Positions 24,633 through 24,843 of a stretch of DNA of 24,843 nt are shown one piece after another. Under the pieces are notes generated by a model. The model did not search any database. It was not told where the DNA came from and saw nothing but the letters and a program-made list of their open reading frames with translations. Each line of letters begins with the position of its first letter. Within the stretch, counting starts at the first letter, position 1. Source of the DNA: Alphaproteobacteria bacterium (GTDB lineage: Bacteria; Pseudomonadota; Alphaproteobacteria; M2410); the NCBI GenBank assembly GCA_021774955.1, contig JAJFIN010000313.1, positions 1-24,843 on the forward strand, written 5' to 3'. A program made the translations under genes and the position numbers.

Positions 24633-24702
24633 CCTCCCACTCCCCCTTCCCAACCACCCGATAAGGATACCCTAGGGGTGGTTGGGAAGGGAGAGTGGGT
24701 GG
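24633..24702. repeat. Long inverted repeat after the MarR gene
   Basis: The arms 24636-24659 and 24676-24699 are complementary over 24 bases with one mismatch, and extend to 27 bases with two. The arms are CCCAC..CTTCCCAACCACCC and its complement; the 16-base loop contains GATAAGGATACC. One strand is almost pure pyrimidine, the other purine. No T tract follows on either side, so it is not a classical terminator, but its RNA would form a very stable stem between the convergent MarR and PPOX-like genes. Confidence 0.85.
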
Positions 24703-24715
24703 ATATGCGATCGAG

Positions 24716-24843
24716 CTAAATAGCACTCATCTTATTATAGTCAACCGTCAACCAGCGCTCTGGCTTCATCTTGACCAAAATGTTTTCGCCACCATCGCCA
24801 CCGGCTACATATTGGTCGCCAAGCTCTTTCCCCAGATAACGCC
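24716..24843 (-). CDS. PPOX-family-like protein, 3' end only
   Basis: The last 41 codons of a minus-strand gene whose 5' part lies outside the window. The reading frame is open to the edge and ends at a TAG (24716-24718). It begins RYLGKELGDQYVAGG and includes ENILVKMKPERWLTVDY. This matches the C-terminal pattern of small pyridoxamine 5'-phosphate oxidase-like flavin proteins (RYLG..., then V-R/K-x-x-PERWLTVDY). The assignment rests on a short stretch, so it is provisional. Confidence 0.5.
   Translation of the reverse strand, partial: RYLGKELGDQYVAGGDGGENILVKMKPERWLTVDYNKMSAI

Noticed and set aside
24636..24699. Intrinsic terminator for the MarR operon
   Set aside because: The stem is much longer than usual and no T tract follows on either strand; kept as an inverted repeat instead.

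Overview
The window looks like a chromosomal segment of an alphaproteobacterium. The pointers are an xseB-ispA-dxs isoprenoid block with a histone-deacetylase-family gene just upstream, an adjacent hflK-hflC pair, an alphaproteobacterial PAS_5-type protein, and palindromic interspersed repeats of the kind scattered through alphaproteobacterial genomes. The placement rests on gene content and layout; no rRNA, tRNA, phage, IS element or CRISPR array was seen.

Layout. 1-3124: a repeat half-unit, a two-helix membrane protein of unknown function, a lipoprotein dipeptidase (M19), and a membrane protein with two PH-like modules. 3391-10190: a long plus-strand run holding a metallo-beta-lactamase-fold hydrolase, an HDAC-family deacetylase, a histidine phosphatase, xseB, ispA, dxs and an SDR reductase; ispA and dxs feed isoprenoid synthesis (DXP, then C15 prenyl diphosphate). 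10300-14351: a SAM methyltransferase, a convergent membrane methyltransferase, hflK-hflC (membrane regulators of FtsH) and a PAS_5 protein. 14529-17010: a DUF4345 protein, a small gene broken by a one-base frameshift, a small membrane protein and an Fe-S RNA m5U methyltransferase. 17299-20712: a two-gene unit (ribbon-helix-helix-like protein plus a small histidine-containing protein) behind palindromes, then an acyl-CoA synthetase and a TetR regulator on the minus strand, with repeat elements between. 20952-22025: a membrane-anchored alpha/beta hydrolase.

The most interesting part is 22022-24615. A MerB-like (organomercurial lyase fold) protein is transcribed divergently from a two-domain flavoprotein, which overlaps a MarR regulator by 4 bp. 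Two nearly identical 15-bp palindromes lie in the shared promoter, placed so that they cover a good sigma-70 promoter. The MerB-like protein keeps both catalytic cysteines of MerB, but the aspartate is replaced by glycine. This reads as a small autoregulated, ligand-responsive detoxification or modification cassette whose substrate is unknown. A long hairpin and the 3' end of a probable PPOX-family gene close the window.

All calls come from reading the sequence; no database search was run. Residue numbers refer to the start codon chosen in each entry.
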